A stretch of DNA of 64,000 nucleotides from Streptomyces sp. AA1529 (GTDB lineage: Bacteria; Actinomycetota; Actinomycetes; Streptomycetales; Streptomycetaceae), in the NCBI RefSeq assembly GCF_000280905.1, contig NZ_ALAP01000037.1, positions 1 to 64,000 of the forward strand, in the 5' to 3' direction. Shown piece by piece: positions 52,090 to 60,789 of this stretch. The first letter of the stretch is position 1; every line of letters starts with the position of its first letter. The notes under the pieces were generated by a model, which saw nothing but the letters and a program-made list of their open reading frames with translations, ran no database searches and was not told the DNA's origin. A program made the translations under genes and the position numbers.

Positions 52090-53355
52090 GTGAACGCGAC
52101 CAATCACTCCGTGGTCGTCACCGGTATCGGCGCAACCACACCGCTGGGTGGCGACAGCGCATCGACCTGGGAAGGGCTCGTCGCCGGGCGCTCGGGCGCG
52201 GCGCTCCTCGAGGAGGAGTGGGCCGCCGACCTGCCGGTACGGATCGCGGCCCGGGCCGCGGTCGACCCGAGCGAGGTCATCCCCCGCCCCCAGGCCAGGC
52301 GGCTGGACCGCTCGGCGCAGTTCGCGCTGATCGCGGCCCGCGAGGCGTGGGCCGACGCGGGCTTCACCGCCCGGGCCGGCGAGGACGCCTCCGTCAACCC
52401 GGACCGGCTGGGCGCCGTGGTGGCGTCCGGGATCGGCGGCGTGACCACGCTGCTGGACCAGTACGACGTGCTGCGCGAGAAGGGCGTCCGCCGCGTCTCG
52501 CCGCACACGGTGCCGATGCTGATGCCGAACGGCCCCTCGGCCAACGTGGGCCTGGAGGTCAACGCCAGGGCCGGGGTGCACACCCCGGTCAGCGCCTGCG
52601 CCTCCGGCTCCGAGGCGGTCGGGTACGCGATCGAGATGATCCGCACCGGCCGCGCCGACATCGTGATCGCGGGCGGTACCGAGGCGGCCATCCACCCGCT
52701 GCCGATCGTCGCCTTCGGCAACATGATGGCGATGTCCAAGAACAACGAGGACCCGCAGGGCGCCTCCCGCCCCTTCGACGTGGACCGCAACGGGTTCGTG
52801 CTCGGCGAGGGCGCCGGGGTGATCGTGCTGGAGTCGGCCGAGCACGCCAGGCGCCGCGGAGCCCGGGTCTACGCCGAGGCGGTGGGCCAGGGCATCTCCG
52901 CCGACAGCCACGACATCGTGCAGCCGGAGCCCTCGGGCAACGGCATCGCGCACGCGCTGCAGCACCTCGCCGCCAACACCGACCTGGACCCGGCCGAGGT
53001 CATGCACATCAACGCACACGCGACCTCGACCCCGCAGGGCGACCTGGCGGAGCTGAAGGCGCTGCGCAAGGTGTTCGGCGACGACGTCGATCACATGAGC
53101 ATCTCGGCGACCAAGTCGATGACCGGGCATCTGCTCGGCGGCGCGGGCGGTGTCGAGACGGTGGCCACGCTGCTGGCGCTGCACAACCGCATCGCACCGC
53201 CGACGATCAACATCGACAATCTCGACCCGGAGGTGGACGGTGACATCGTGCGCGACGCCGCCCGCGAGCTCCCGGCCGAGGGCCGGATCACGGCGCTGAA
53301 CAACTCCTTCGGATTCGGCGGCCACAACGTGGTGCTGGCGTTCCGCACGGTGTGA
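52090..53355 (+). CDS. fabF: 3-oxoacyl-ACP synthase II
   Basis: The 421-residue protein has the KAS II triad: Cys in VSACASGSEAV, His in NAHATSTPQGD and His in KSMTGHLLGGAGG, plus the C-terminal NNSFGFGGHN. GTG at 52090 follows GGAGAGAA. It elongates acyl-ACP chains with malonyl-ACP. Last gene of the operon, with a strong terminator after it. Confidence 0.97.
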   Translation: MNATNHSVVVTGIGATTPLGGDSASTWEGLVAGRSGAALLEEEWAADLPVRIAARAAVDPSEVIPRPQARRLDRSAQFALIAAREAWADAGFTARAGEDASVNPDRLGAVVASGIGGVTTLLDQYDVLREKGVRRVSPHTVPMLMPNGPSANVGLEVNARAGVHTPVSACASGSEAVGYAIEMIRTGRADIVIAGGTEAAIHPLPIVAFGNMMAMSKNNEDPQGASRPFDVDRNGFVLGEGAGVIVLESAEHARRRGARVYAEAVGQGISADSHDIVQPEPSGNGIAHALQHLAANTDLDPAEVMHINAHATSTPQGDLAELKALRKVFGDDVDHMSISATKSMTGHLLGGAGGVETVATLLALHNRIAPPTINIDNLDPEVDGDIVRDAARELPAEGRITALNNSFGFGGHNVVLAFRTV

Positions 53356-53414
53356 TCCCGCGCGCGGACCGTGTCCCGGACCGCGATCCGCACCGCGGCC
53401 TGTCGCGACAGGAA

Positions 53415-53445
53415 TGAGGGGCGGCCTCCCGGAGGCCGCCCCTCA
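53415..53445 (+). terminator. Terminator of the fab operon
   Basis: TGAGGGGCGGCCTCC pairs perfectly with GGAGGCCGCCCCTCA, with one base between the arms, 60 bases after the fabF stop. Confidence 0.87.
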
Positions 53446-53548
53446 CCGCTGTTCCGTCCCCGGTGCGCGCCCGCCGGCGGCGCCGCCCGGCCGCCGGGGG
53501 CACAGCGGCAGCGGACGCCGGGCGGCGAAAGCCGGGGCGGCAAGGCCG

Positions 53549-54463
53549 CTACGCCGAGCCCCGGGCATCGCCCCTGCCGTAGTCGGACGCCTCGTAGCTG
53601 GCGAAGTACGAGGCGACCGCGTCGTCCCCGCCGTGCCCCTGCGCCTCGGCGCGCCGCAGCCGCTCGGCCACCGCGGGAGCCGCGTCGAGCCGCACCCCGC
53701 TCTCCCGGGCCGCCCGGGCGATGAGCTCGGCGTCCTTGCGGGCGCCGGAGAGCGGGAAGCTCGCCTCGTAGCCGCCCTCCAGCACCAGCCGGGCCTTCGC
53801 CTGCAGATACGGGGCGTCCAACGGGCCGCCCGCGACGGCGCCGAGGAAGGCGTCGGGGTCGACACCGAGGCCCTCGGCGAGCGCGAGGGTCTCGGCGGTG
53901 CCGTTGATGAGGGTGAGAACCCAGTTGTTGACCACGAGCTTGAGGCGGCTGGCGGCACCGGGCTCCGCCCCGAGCCACAGCGTCCGGGCGCCGATGGCGT
54001 CGAGGACCGGAGCCGCGCGCTCGCGCACCTCGGGGTCGTCCGAGGCGCCGGACACCAGCACGGTCAGCTCCCCCGCCTCGGCGGGTGCCTTGGTGCCGAG
54101 CACGGGTGCGTCCAGGAAGCGCAGCCCGTGCGCCCGGGCGAACCCGACCAGCGGTTCCAGCCCGTCCGGCCCGACGGTGCTGGTCTGGAGCCACACGGTG
54201 CCTTCGGACAGGCCCTGGGCGGCGGCGCGCATGGCCTCCAGCACGGCGGGGCCGTCGTGCAGGGAGGTCAGGACGGTCCCGGCGCCGCGCACCGCCTCGG
54301 CCGCCTCCTCCGCGATGCCGACGCCGTGCGCGGCCAGCGGCTCGGCCCGGCCGCGGGTGCGGTTCCAGGCGCGGACCGTGAGCCCGGCCGAGGACAGGTT
54401 GCGGGCCATGGCGGCCCCCATGGTGCCGGTGCCGAGCACCGCGACAGAGGTTTCGTACGACAT
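53549..54463 (-). CDS. 3-hydroxyisobutyrate dehydrogenase-like NAD(P)-dependent reductase
   Basis: The 304-residue protein has a Rossmann motif VAVLGTGTMGAAMARNL and Arg in WNRTRGRAE (NADP preference), the HIBADH substrate segment DAPVLGTKAPAEAGELTVL, and catalytic Lys in SRLKLVVNNWVL. It reduces or oxidises a beta-hydroxyacid; the substrate is not certain. ATG at 54463 is used. It follows the DUF3145 gene in the same direction, 130 bases apart. Confidence 0.9.
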   Translation of the reverse strand: MSYETSVAVLGTGTMGAAMARNLSSAGLTVRAWNRTRGRAEPLAAHGVGIAEEAAEAVRGAGTVLTSLHDGPAVLEAMRAAAQGLSEGTVWLQTSTVGPDGLEPLVGFARAHGLRFLDAPVLGTKAPAEAGELTVLVSGASDDPEVRERAAPVLDAIGARTLWLGAEPGAASRLKLVVNNWVLTLINGTAETLALAEGLGVDPDAFLGAVAGGPLDAPYLQAKARLVLEGGYEASFPLSGARKDAELIARAARESGVRLDAAPAVAERLRRAEAQGHGGDDAVASYFASYEASDYGRGDARGSA

Positions 54464-54594
54464 GCCGGAACGGTAGGCGTTCGAGCGGGCACGAGGGCAA
54501 GCGGCGCGCATGCGCGGCGCCCGGCTTCCGGCGAACGGCGCGCGCGGCGCCCCTGCCGGCGCCCCGCGGCCCGCCGCGGAGGGCACGGCCCGGG

Positions 54595-55089
54595 TCAGAC
54601 CACCTGGTGCAGCCAGCGGACCGGAGCGCCCTCGCCGGCGTAGCGGAACGGCTCCAGCTCGTCGTCCCAGGGCTTGCCCAGCAGTCGGGAGATCTCCGCT
54701 TGCAGGTCGCTCTCCCCGCGCCCCGCGCGGGCGACGGCCGCGCGCAGCCGGTCCTCGGGGATGAGGATGTCGCCGTGCATGCCGGTGACCGCGTGGAAGA
54801 TGCCGAGGTCGGGGGTGGCGCTGTAGCGCTCCCCCTCGGCCGTCGCACATGGCTCGGCCGTCACCTCGAACCGCAGCAGGTGCCAGCCGCGCAGCGCGGA
54901 GGCCAGTTTGGAGGCGGTGCCGGGATCCCCCTGCCAGGAGAACTCGGCCCGCCAGGTGCCGGGAGAGGCGGGCTGTCTGATCCAGTCGAGGTTGACGCGC
55001 GCGCCCAGCACACCCGCGACCGCCCACTCGACGTGCGGGCACAGGGCGCGGGGCGCCGAGTGGACGTACAGAACTCCACGTGTCGTCAC
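54595..55089 (-). CDS. DUF3145 family protein
   Basis: The 164-residue protein begins MTTRGVLYVHSAPRALCPHV and contains WRAEFSWQGDPGTASKLAS and GKPWDDELEPFRYAGEGAPV, as in the DUF3145 family of Actinobacteria, of unknown function. GTG at 55089 follows GGAGG. It is always found near fab genes in Streptomyces as far as I recall. Upstream is a 300-base AT-richer promoter region. Confidence 0.88.
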   Translation of the reverse strand: MTTRGVLYVHSAPRALCPHVEWAVAGVLGARVNLDWIRQPASPGTWRAEFSWQGDPGTASKLASALRGWHLLRFEVTAEPCATAEGERYSATPDLGIFHAVTGMHGDILIPEDRLRAAVARAGRGESDLQAEISRLLGKPWDDELEPFRYAGEGAPVRWLHQVV

Positions 55090-55392
55090 CGGGACCTCCA
55101 GTGCGCTCCGAGGGTCGCCACCGGGCGGCCTCGATCACCTACCGGTCACGCGCCGGGAAAGCGCCTGACATTTTGCACCACCGGTCACTTCCCTACCAGC
55201 TCCCGAGGTTACGAATAGTAAACACCATTGCGCTCAATTCTCCCTGAAAGGGACAGGAAGTGACGCGAGGTAATATTTACCAGTCGCCGTGCCGATCGAC
55301 CCACCGCTCATCGACCACGGCACAAGCTATCGCGAGGCGGCACGTGGTGGGTGACGTACCGTCGGTCGGGCACGGATGAAACAGGGGGGCGG
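55090..55392. other. Divergent promoter region, AT-rich
   Basis: About 300 bases between the DUF3145 gene and the SGNH lipoprotein gene. A clear low-G+C zone (55200-55290) has TAATATTTACCAG and AATAGTAAACACC elements, likely minus 10 regions for divergent transcription. No gene or strong hairpin is visible. Confidence 0.5.
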
Positions 55393-56361
55393 ATGACGGA
55401 GAGCCACGAACCGGGGAACGCGCATTCGGCGCCTACCCGGCCCGCCGCACGCAAACGGTCCCGTACCGTCGCCATCTGCGCTTTCGTACTGATCACCGTA
55501 GCGGGTCTGGTACTCGCCGTGTCGTGCGGCGACTCCTCGGGTGGAGGCGACGAGCGCGGCGCGCAGCGCGCCAAGGACTCCTCACGCCCCCATTCCTCGC
55601 CCACTCCGCGGAAGATCTGGAACCGCGAGCCGGAGTCCCTGGCGGCGGTCGGCGACTCCATCACCCGCGGCTTCGACGCCTGTTCGCTGCTGGCCGACTG
55701 CACCGAGGTCTCCTGGGCCACCGGCACGGCACCCGGCGTCGACAGCCTCGCGCGGCGGCTGCTGGGCGACCCCGAGGGGACGAGCTGGAACTACGCGGCC
55801 AGCGGTGCCGTGATGGCCGACCTGCCCGGGCAGATGCGCCGGGCCGCCGCCCGGAAGCCGGACCTGGTGACCGTGCTGAGCGGCGCCAACGACGCCTGCC
55901 GCAGCACGACCGAGCGGATGACCCCGGTCGCGGACTTCCGCACCGACTTCCGCGCGGGGCTGCACGCGCTGCGCGCCGACGCACCCGAGGCGCAGGTCTA
56001 CGTATCCAGCGTGCCCAACCTCAAGCGGCTGTGGCAGGAGGGCAGAAAGAGCCCGATAGGGCAACGGGTGTGGGGGCTGGGCATCTGCCAGTCGATGCTC
56101 AAGGACCCGCAGTCGATGGCTGCCGCCGACCGGGAGCGGCGGCAGGAGGTCCAGGACCGGGTGATGGCCTACAACACCGTGCTCAAACAGGAGTGCGCCA
56201 AGGACCTGCGCTGCCGCTACGACAACGGCGCCGTCTTCGACTACCGCTTCACCGAGGCCGAGCTGAGCAACTGGGACTGGTTCCACCCCAGCAAGAAGGG
56301 CCAGCACAGCCTGGCGCAACTGGCGTACGAGGAGATCACCGCACGGCGTCCCGCCGGCTGA
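55393..56361 (+). CDS. SGNH/GDSL hydrolase lipoprotein
   Basis: The 322-residue precursor has a membrane helix with lipobox-like VLAVSCGDS, then an SGNH hydrolase domain: block I AAVGDSITRGFDAC (Ser), block III SGANDAC (Asn) and block V DWFHPSKKGQHSL (Asp and His). It should be anchored at the outer membrane face and hydrolyse esters or lipids. ATG at 55393 follows GGGGGGCGG. Several Cys pairs (DACSLLADC, GICQSML) suggest extracellular disulphides. Confidence 0.87.
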   Translation: MTESHEPGNAHSAPTRPAARKRSRTVAICAFVLITVAGLVLAVSCGDSSGGGDERGAQRAKDSSRPHSSPTPRKIWNREPESLAAVGDSITRGFDACSLLADCTEVSWATGTAPGVDSLARRLLGDPEGTSWNYAASGAVMADLPGQMRRAAARKPDLVTVLSGANDACRSTTERMTPVADFRTDFRAGLHALRADAPEAQVYVSSVPNLKRLWQEGRKSPIGQRVWGLGICQSMLKDPQSMAAADRERRQEVQDRVMAYNTVLKQECAKDLRCRYDNGAVFDYRFTEAELSNWDWFHPSKKGQHSLAQLAYEEITARRPAG

Positions 56362-56464
56362 GGCGCGCGGTCCGGCCGGAAGGCGGGCGGCATTCCCGGG
56401 TTCGGGTCCGTCCGGGCTGCGGGGTACCGCCGGTTCGGCAGCGCCCCGCAGCCCGACCGCGGGA

Positions 56465-56893
56465 TCAGGCGGTCTGCAGGGTGACCTCGATGTTGCCGCG
56501 CGTGGCGTTGGAGTACGGGCAGACCTGGTGGGCCTTCTCGAGCAGGTCCTCGGCCGTGGCCTCGTCCACGTTCGGGATGGTGGCCCGCAGGCTCACGGTG
56601 AGGCCGAAGCCGCCCTCGGGGGTGTTGCCTATGCCGACCTCGGCGGTCACGGTCGAGCCGGAGATGTCCGCGCCCTCCTTGCGGGCCACGACACCGAGCG
56701 CTCCCTGGAAGCAGGCGCTGTACCCCGCGGCGAAGAGCTGCTCGGGGTTGGTGCCCGCGCCGCTGCCGCCCATCGCGCGCGGCGGGTTGACGACGACGTC
56801 GAGCTGGCCGTCATCGCTGGCCACGCGGCCGTCGCGGCCGTTCTCCGCGGTGGCGACGGCGGTGTACTTGACGTCGATCGGCTGTATCGCCAT
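56465..56893 (-). CDS. ohr: Organic hydroperoxide resistance protein (Ohr/OsmC family)
   Basis: The 142-residue protein has both reactive Cys (FAAGYSACFQGAL and AHQVCPYSNATR) and Arg of the Ohr type, in the usual order. It reduces organic peroxides using lipoyl thiols. ATG at 56893 has a perfect AGGAGG. No OhrR gene directly adjoins; the MarR protein at 58196 belongs to the same regulator family but pairs with the CurA-like gene. Confidence 0.93.
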   Translation of the reverse strand: MAIQPIDVKYTAVATAENGRDGRVASDDGQLDVVVNPPRAMGGSGAGTNPEQLFAAGYSACFQGALGVVARKEGADISGSTVTAEVGIGNTPEGGFGLTVSLRATIPNVDEATAEDLLEKAHQVCPYSNATRGNIEVTLQTA

Positions 56894-57056
56894 GGATTTC
56901 CTCCTGTTGATGGCACGACCGGGGGAACTCGCGCCCAGGCTCCCTCCGGTGCGGTGCCCAGCGTAGGCGCTCGCTCCGAGGGCGGTGCAGGGAGCCCGGC
57001 CGGACCGGGCCCGGGCGGGGAGCCCGGCCGGACCCGGCCCGCCCGTGCTCGGCGTT

Positions 57057-58106
57057 TCAGCCGTCGAGATTGACGATCATCTTGCCGACGTTCTCCCCAC
57101 GCAGCAGGCCCAGGAAGGCCTCCAGGTTGTTCTCGATGCCCTCGACCACGGTCTCCCGGTACTTCAGCTCCCCGGAGCGGACCCAGGGGGCCACCTCGTC
57201 CACGAACTGCTGCTGGAGGTCGAAGTGGTCCATGACCAGCAGCCCCTCCATCCGGAACCGCTTGGCGATGATCTGGGCCAGATTGCGCGGCGCCGGGGTC
57301 GGTTCGGTGGCGTTGTACTGCGAGATCATCCCGCACACCGCGATCCGGCCGTGCAGGTTCATGGCGTCGATGGCGGCCTCCAGGTGCTCGCCGCCGACGT
57401 TGTCGAAGTAGACGTCGATTCCGCTCGGCGCCGCCTCCCTGAGCTGCTCGGCGACCGGGCCGTGCTTGTAGTTGAAGGCCGCGTCGAAGCCGTACTCGTC
57501 GGTGAGGACCTTGACCTTCTCGTCGGAGCCGGCCGAGCCGATCACCCGGGAGGCGCCCTTCAGCCGGGCGAGCTGGCCCACCTCGCTGCCGACCGCACCC
57601 GCCGCGCCGGAGACGAAGACGGCGTCGCCGGGCTGGAAACCGGCCACCCGCAGCAGACCCGCGTAGGCCGTCAGGCCCGGCATGCCCAGCACCCCGAGGT
57701 AGGTGGAGAGCGGAGCAGCCTGGGGGTCGACCTTGGTGGCGTACTTGGCCCGGAGCGTGGCGTACTCGCGCCAGCCCAGGTCGTGCAGCACGTGGTCGCC
57801 GGGGGTGAAGGCGGGGTCCTCGGAGGCGAGGACGACACCGATGGCGCCGCCGGTCATGGGCTCGTTCAGCTTGTAGGGGTCGGCATAGGACTTCGCCGAG
57901 CTCATCCTGCCGCGCATGTACGGGTCCACGGACAGGTGGATGTTGCGCACCAGGATCTGCCCCTCGGCCGGAGCCCGGACCGGCTCCTCCCGCAGCGCGA
58001 AGTCGTCCGCGGTGGGCCAGCCCTGCGGCCGGGCGGTCAGGTGCCAGGCACGCCCGCTGGCCGGGATCCGGTTCTCGGCGGAGTCGGGGGATACGGATGA
58101 GGTCAC
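57057..58106 (-). CDS. Medium-chain NADP-dependent reductase, CurA-like
   Basis: The 349-residue zinc-free MDR protein has RNIHLSVDPYMRGRMS, the Rossmann motif VFVSGAAGAVGSEVGQLARL and DVYFDNVGGEHLEAAIDAMN, as in curcumin reductase and 2-alkenal reductases. It likely reduces reactive enones with NADPH. GTG at 58106 follows GGAGG. It is divergent from a MarR gene, and a palindrome sits between. Confidence 0.9.
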   Translation of the reverse strand: MTSSVSPDSAENRIPASGRAWHLTARPQGWPTADDFALREEPVRAPAEGQILVRNIHLSVDPYMRGRMSSAKSYADPYKLNEPMTGGAIGVVLASEDPAFTPGDHVLHDLGWREYATLRAKYATKVDPQAAPLSTYLGVLGMPGLTAYAGLLRVAGFQPGDAVFVSGAAGAVGSEVGQLARLKGASRVIGSAGSDEKVKVLTDEYGFDAAFNYKHGPVAEQLREAAPSGIDVYFDNVGGEHLEAAIDAMNLHGRIAVCGMISQYNATEPTPAPRNLAQIIAKRFRMEGLLVMDHFDLQQQFVDEVAPWVRSGELKYRETVVEGIENNLEAFLGLLRGENVGKMIVNLDG

Positions 58107-58126
58107 GCTGTCGCCTCCAGAATTGC

Positions 58127-58139
58127 TTCAGGTACTGAA
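58127..58139. promoter_or_regulatory. Palindrome TTCAG-GTA-CTGAA, candidate MarR operator
   Basis: The perfect 5-bp arms lie 20 bases upstream of the reductase GTG, in the 90-base gap shared with the MarR gene. Next to it is an AT-rich patch (ATATTTCATG) likely to hold promoter elements. Confidence 0.55.
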
Positions 58140-58195
58140 ACAACCATGCGGGCGGATATTTCATGTTGTCAAGCATCGCCCGCTAGGCTGGTCGC

Positions 58196-58639
58196 ATGGC
58201 AGCAGGAGACGGTCGCGCCCCGGACGCGCTCAGCGTCGAGGTCGCCGAGCTGATCGGCACGGTGGTCGCGCGCTACCACGAGGAATACGAGCTGGCCGCC
58301 GCCGAGCACGCGCTGACCGGCGCGCAGGCGCGGGTCCTCACCCTGCTGTCGCACCGGCCCACTCCGATGCGGCAGCTCGCCCGCCACCTCAAGTGCGAGC
58401 CGTCGAACGTGACGGGGATAGTCGACCGGCTGGAGGCGAGAGGCCTGGTCGAGCGCAGACCAGACCCGGCCGACCGCCGGGTCAAGGTCGCCGCCACCAC
58501 CGAGGAGGGCCGCGCCACCGCGACCCGGCTGCGCGGCGACCTGGACTTCGCGGGGGAACCCCTCCAGGAGCTGACGCCGGCCGAACGCAGAATGCTGCGC
58601 GATCTGCTCAGGCGGATGCTGGGCGGGACCGCGCACTGA
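58196..58639 (+). CDS. MarR-family regulator
   Basis: The 147-residue protein has the MarR winged helix MRQLARHLKCEPSNVTGIVD followed by the wing RRPDPADRRVKVAATTEEG. ATG at 58196 lies six bases after TAGGCT, giving a leaderless transcript. It probably represses the divergent CurA-like reductase. It has one Cys (HLKCEPSN) at the start of the recognition helix, not at the N-terminal OhrR position. Its 3' end overlaps that of the TetR gene by 32 bases on the other strand. Confidence 0.9.
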   Translation: MAAGDGRAPDALSVEVAELIGTVVARYHEEYELAAAEHALTGAQARVLTLLSHRPTPMRQLARHLKCEPSNVTGIVDRLEARGLVERRPDPADRRVKVAATTEEGRATATRLRGDLDFAGEPLQELTPAERRMLRDLLRRMLGGTAH

Positions 58640-59261
58640 GCCCGGCCACCAGCAGGTCGAGCCCCGCCCGGAACTCCTCCGAACGGTCGCCCTGGGCCGA
58701 GGCCGTGGCGATCTCCACCACCCGCGGATAGCGGCCCTCCGGAAGGGTCCGCCCGCGCTCGATCACCTCGTCGGCCGAGCCGCCCGACAGGCGCAGCGAG
58801 GCGGCTCCCGACTCGCTCTGCGCGAAGCCGATGACGAACCCGACCACCAGCCGGAAGGCCACCAGCAGATCCCGCCCCGACCGGCCACCTCGGGCGAGCG
58901 CCTCCAGCATCCGCTCCCCGAAGGCCAGCGTCGGCTCGTCCGTCGTGCGGCGCGCCACGATCAGCGGTACGACCTGGGGATGGCGGCGGACGGTCGCCCA
59001 GTAGGACTCGGCGAGGACCCGCACCTCCTCGCGCCAGTCCTCGGCGGGCTCCACCGGGTAGGCGGCGTGCCGGACGACGGCCTCGATCACCAGCGACTCC
59101 AGCCCGTCCCGGCCGTCCACGTAGTTGTAGAGCGTCATCGGGCCGGTGCCCAGCCGCGCGGCGAGAGCACGCATCGAGAGGGCGTCCAGCCCTTTGTCGT
59201 CGGCCAGCTCCAGAGCCGCCGAGGCGAGTTGGTCCCTGCTGAACTTCTTCGGTGCGGGCAC
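58608..59261 (-). CDS. TetR-family regulator
   Basis: The 217-residue protein begins VPAPKKFSRDQLASAALELA and has the helix-turn-helix LSMRALAARLGTGPMTLYNY. The C-terminal domain resembles TetR_C of the TetR/AcrR class (HPQVVPLIVARRTTDEPTLA). GTG at 59261 is used; an upstream GTG near 59328 lies within the operator region. It is divergent from a cupin gene, with two operator copies between. The overlap with the MarR gene means their messages are antisense at the 3' ends. Confidence 0.88.
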   Translation of the reverse strand: MPAPKKFSRDQLASAALELADDKGLDALSMRALAARLGTGPMTLYNYVDGRDGLESLVIEAVVRHAAYPVEPAEDWREEVRVLAESYWATVRRHPQVVPLIVARRTTDEPTLAFGERMLEALARGGRSGRDLLVAFRLVVGFVIGFAQSESGAASLRLSGGSADEVIERGRTLPEGRYPRVVEIATASAQGDRSEEFRAGLDLLVAGLSARSRPASA

Positions 59262-59318
59262 GGGCGTCCGCCTTCCCGGCCGTCCTCCGGCCACTGGCCG
59301 TTCCGGCCTTCCCTTGAC

Positions 59319-59364
59319 CACGTACGCCGTACGTGTTCCACTGTCATCACGTACACCGTACTTG
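59319..59364. promoter_or_regulatory. Two tandem palindromic TetR operators
   Basis: CACGTACG-C-CGTACGTG (59319-59335) is a perfect 8+1+8 palindrome, and a related copy, CACGTACACCGTACTTG, lies at 59348-59364. Their starts are 29 bases apart, between the TetR and cupin genes. Confidence 0.75.
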
Positions 59365-59381
59365 ATGAAGAGGTGGCCACC

Positions 59382-59774
59382 ATGCCCGCGGTAGACCTGT
59401 TCTCCTCCATGATCCGGCTCGGACCCGACGGCGATGCCCGGGCCGAGGAGCGCCGGATGTCCCCGGACCTCGACGGCTGGACGGTGGTGACGCTGCATGT
59501 CGACAGCGGCGCGGACGCACACCCCGAGTCGTGGGAGTGCCACCCCGACGGTGAGGAGGTGATGTGCGTGCTGACCGGCACGGTGCGGGTCCACTTCCGC
59601 AGCGAGACCGATCCGCGGGACCCGGACGGGGAGCCGGCGGCCCGGCTGGGCCCGGGCACCGCCTGCGTCATCCCGCGCGGGCGCTGGCACCGCATCACCG
59701 TCGAGGAACCCAGCGACATCATGACGTTCTCGCGGATCGCGGGGACCCGCATGGAGCGTCGCACCGGGTGGTGA
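59382..59774 (+). CDS. Small cupin protein
   Basis: The 130-residue protein has a single cupin barrel with motif 1 WECHPDGEEVMCVLTGTVRV (His, Glu) and motif 2 GTACVIPRGRWHRITVEEP (His). ATG at 59382 follows GAGGTGG. Function unknown; it is probably the target of the divergent TetR protein, whose operators abut its promoter. Confidence 0.85.
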   Translation: MPAVDLFSSMIRLGPDGDARAEERRMSPDLDGWTVVTLHVDSGADAHPESWECHPDGEEVMCVLTGTVRVHFRSETDPRDPDGEPAARLGPGTACVIPRGRWHRITVEEPSDIMTFSRIAGTRMERRTGW

Positions 59775-60022
59775 GCGACGGCGTGCCGACCGGGAGCACG
59801 GCATCCGGCGCACCGGACGCGGGCAATCGGCACCGGGGGCCGGAGACGGCATGCCGCCCAGGAGACCGGGTCACCGAAATTCACGGAAAAGGATGCGCGA
59901 CAGGCCGATAAGTTTCTCCGCAGACGGCGGTCTGGATCCATGAACGGTGTGGCAGCAGCCGCGAGCGGTGAGGGCCTCGCACCGATCCGCCGAGAACCGA
60001 CACGAGACACCGAGGACCTGAG

Positions 60023-60595
60023 ATGCGCACTCTGATCAGCACCGCCTTCATATCGCTCGACGGCGTCGTGGAGGCCCCGGGCGGGGAGCCCGGCTACCGG
60101 AACGCCGGGTGGACCTTCAAGGACATCGAGTTCGTCCCCGAGGCCTTCGACATCAAGGGCCGGGAGCAGAAGGAGGCCGCCGCCATGCTGATGGGGCGGA
60201 CCAGCTACGAGGCGTTCAGCCCGGTGTGGCCGGACATGGCGGACTTCGCCGACTACAAGCTGCTGCCGAAGTACGTCGTCTCCACCACGCTGGGCGAGGA
60301 GGACCTGGTGGAGAACTGGGGCGAGACGACGATCCTGCGCTCGCTCGACGACGTCGCCGCGCTGAAGCGGACCGAGGGCGGCCCGATCATCCTGCACGGG
60401 AGCGCCTCCCTGAACCAGGCGCTCTCGGACGCCGACCTGATCGACCGCTACCACCTGCTCGTCTTCCCGCTGCTGCTCGGCGCGGGCAAGCGGCTGTTCA
60501 GCACCACGGACAAGGACACCCAGAAGCTGAAGCTGGTCGAGCACGACGCCTACGCCAACGGCCTGCAGAAGAACGTGTTCGACGTCGTCCGCTGA
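60023..60595 (+). CDS. RibD C-terminal/dihydrofolate reductase-like protein
   Basis: The 190-residue protein begins MRTLISTAFISLDGVVEAPG, with LMGRTSYEAFSPVWPDMADF, KYVVSTTL and a closing pattern PIILHGSASLNQALSDADLI before LLLGAGKRLF. This is the RibD-C/DHFR-like fold, which binds NADPH; many family members have no known substrate. ATG at 60023 is used. A 248-base gap precedes it, with no other gene visible. Confidence 0.88.
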   Translation: MRTLISTAFISLDGVVEAPGGEPGYRNAGWTFKDIEFVPEAFDIKGREQKEAAAMLMGRTSYEAFSPVWPDMADFADYKLLPKYVVSTTLGEEDLVENWGETTILRSLDDVAALKRTEGGPIILHGSASLNQALSDADLIDRYHLLVFPLLLGAGKRLFSTTDKDTQKLKLVEHDAYANGLQKNVFDVVR

Positions 60596-60743
60596 CCGCC
60601 GTCCGGTGCCTGCCGCGCCCGCGGCTCGCGACCCCGACCGGCCGGTCCGGCGCCCCCGCACGACGCCCCCGCACCGGGGCAGGATGCGGGGCGCACGGAA
60701 GGCACCTGCGGTCGGACCGCCGGCCCCGTCCGGTGCCTCGCGG

Positions 60744-60780
60744 CCCCCGTGGGCCCGCCCGGCGGCCGAGCCCACGGGGG
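60744..60780. terminator. Bidirectional terminator between the reductase and ku genes
   Basis: CCCCCGTGGGC pairs with GCCCACGGGGG around a 15-base loop, ten bases from the ku stop codon. Confidence 0.78.
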
Positions 60781-60789
60781 TGCCTCCGG

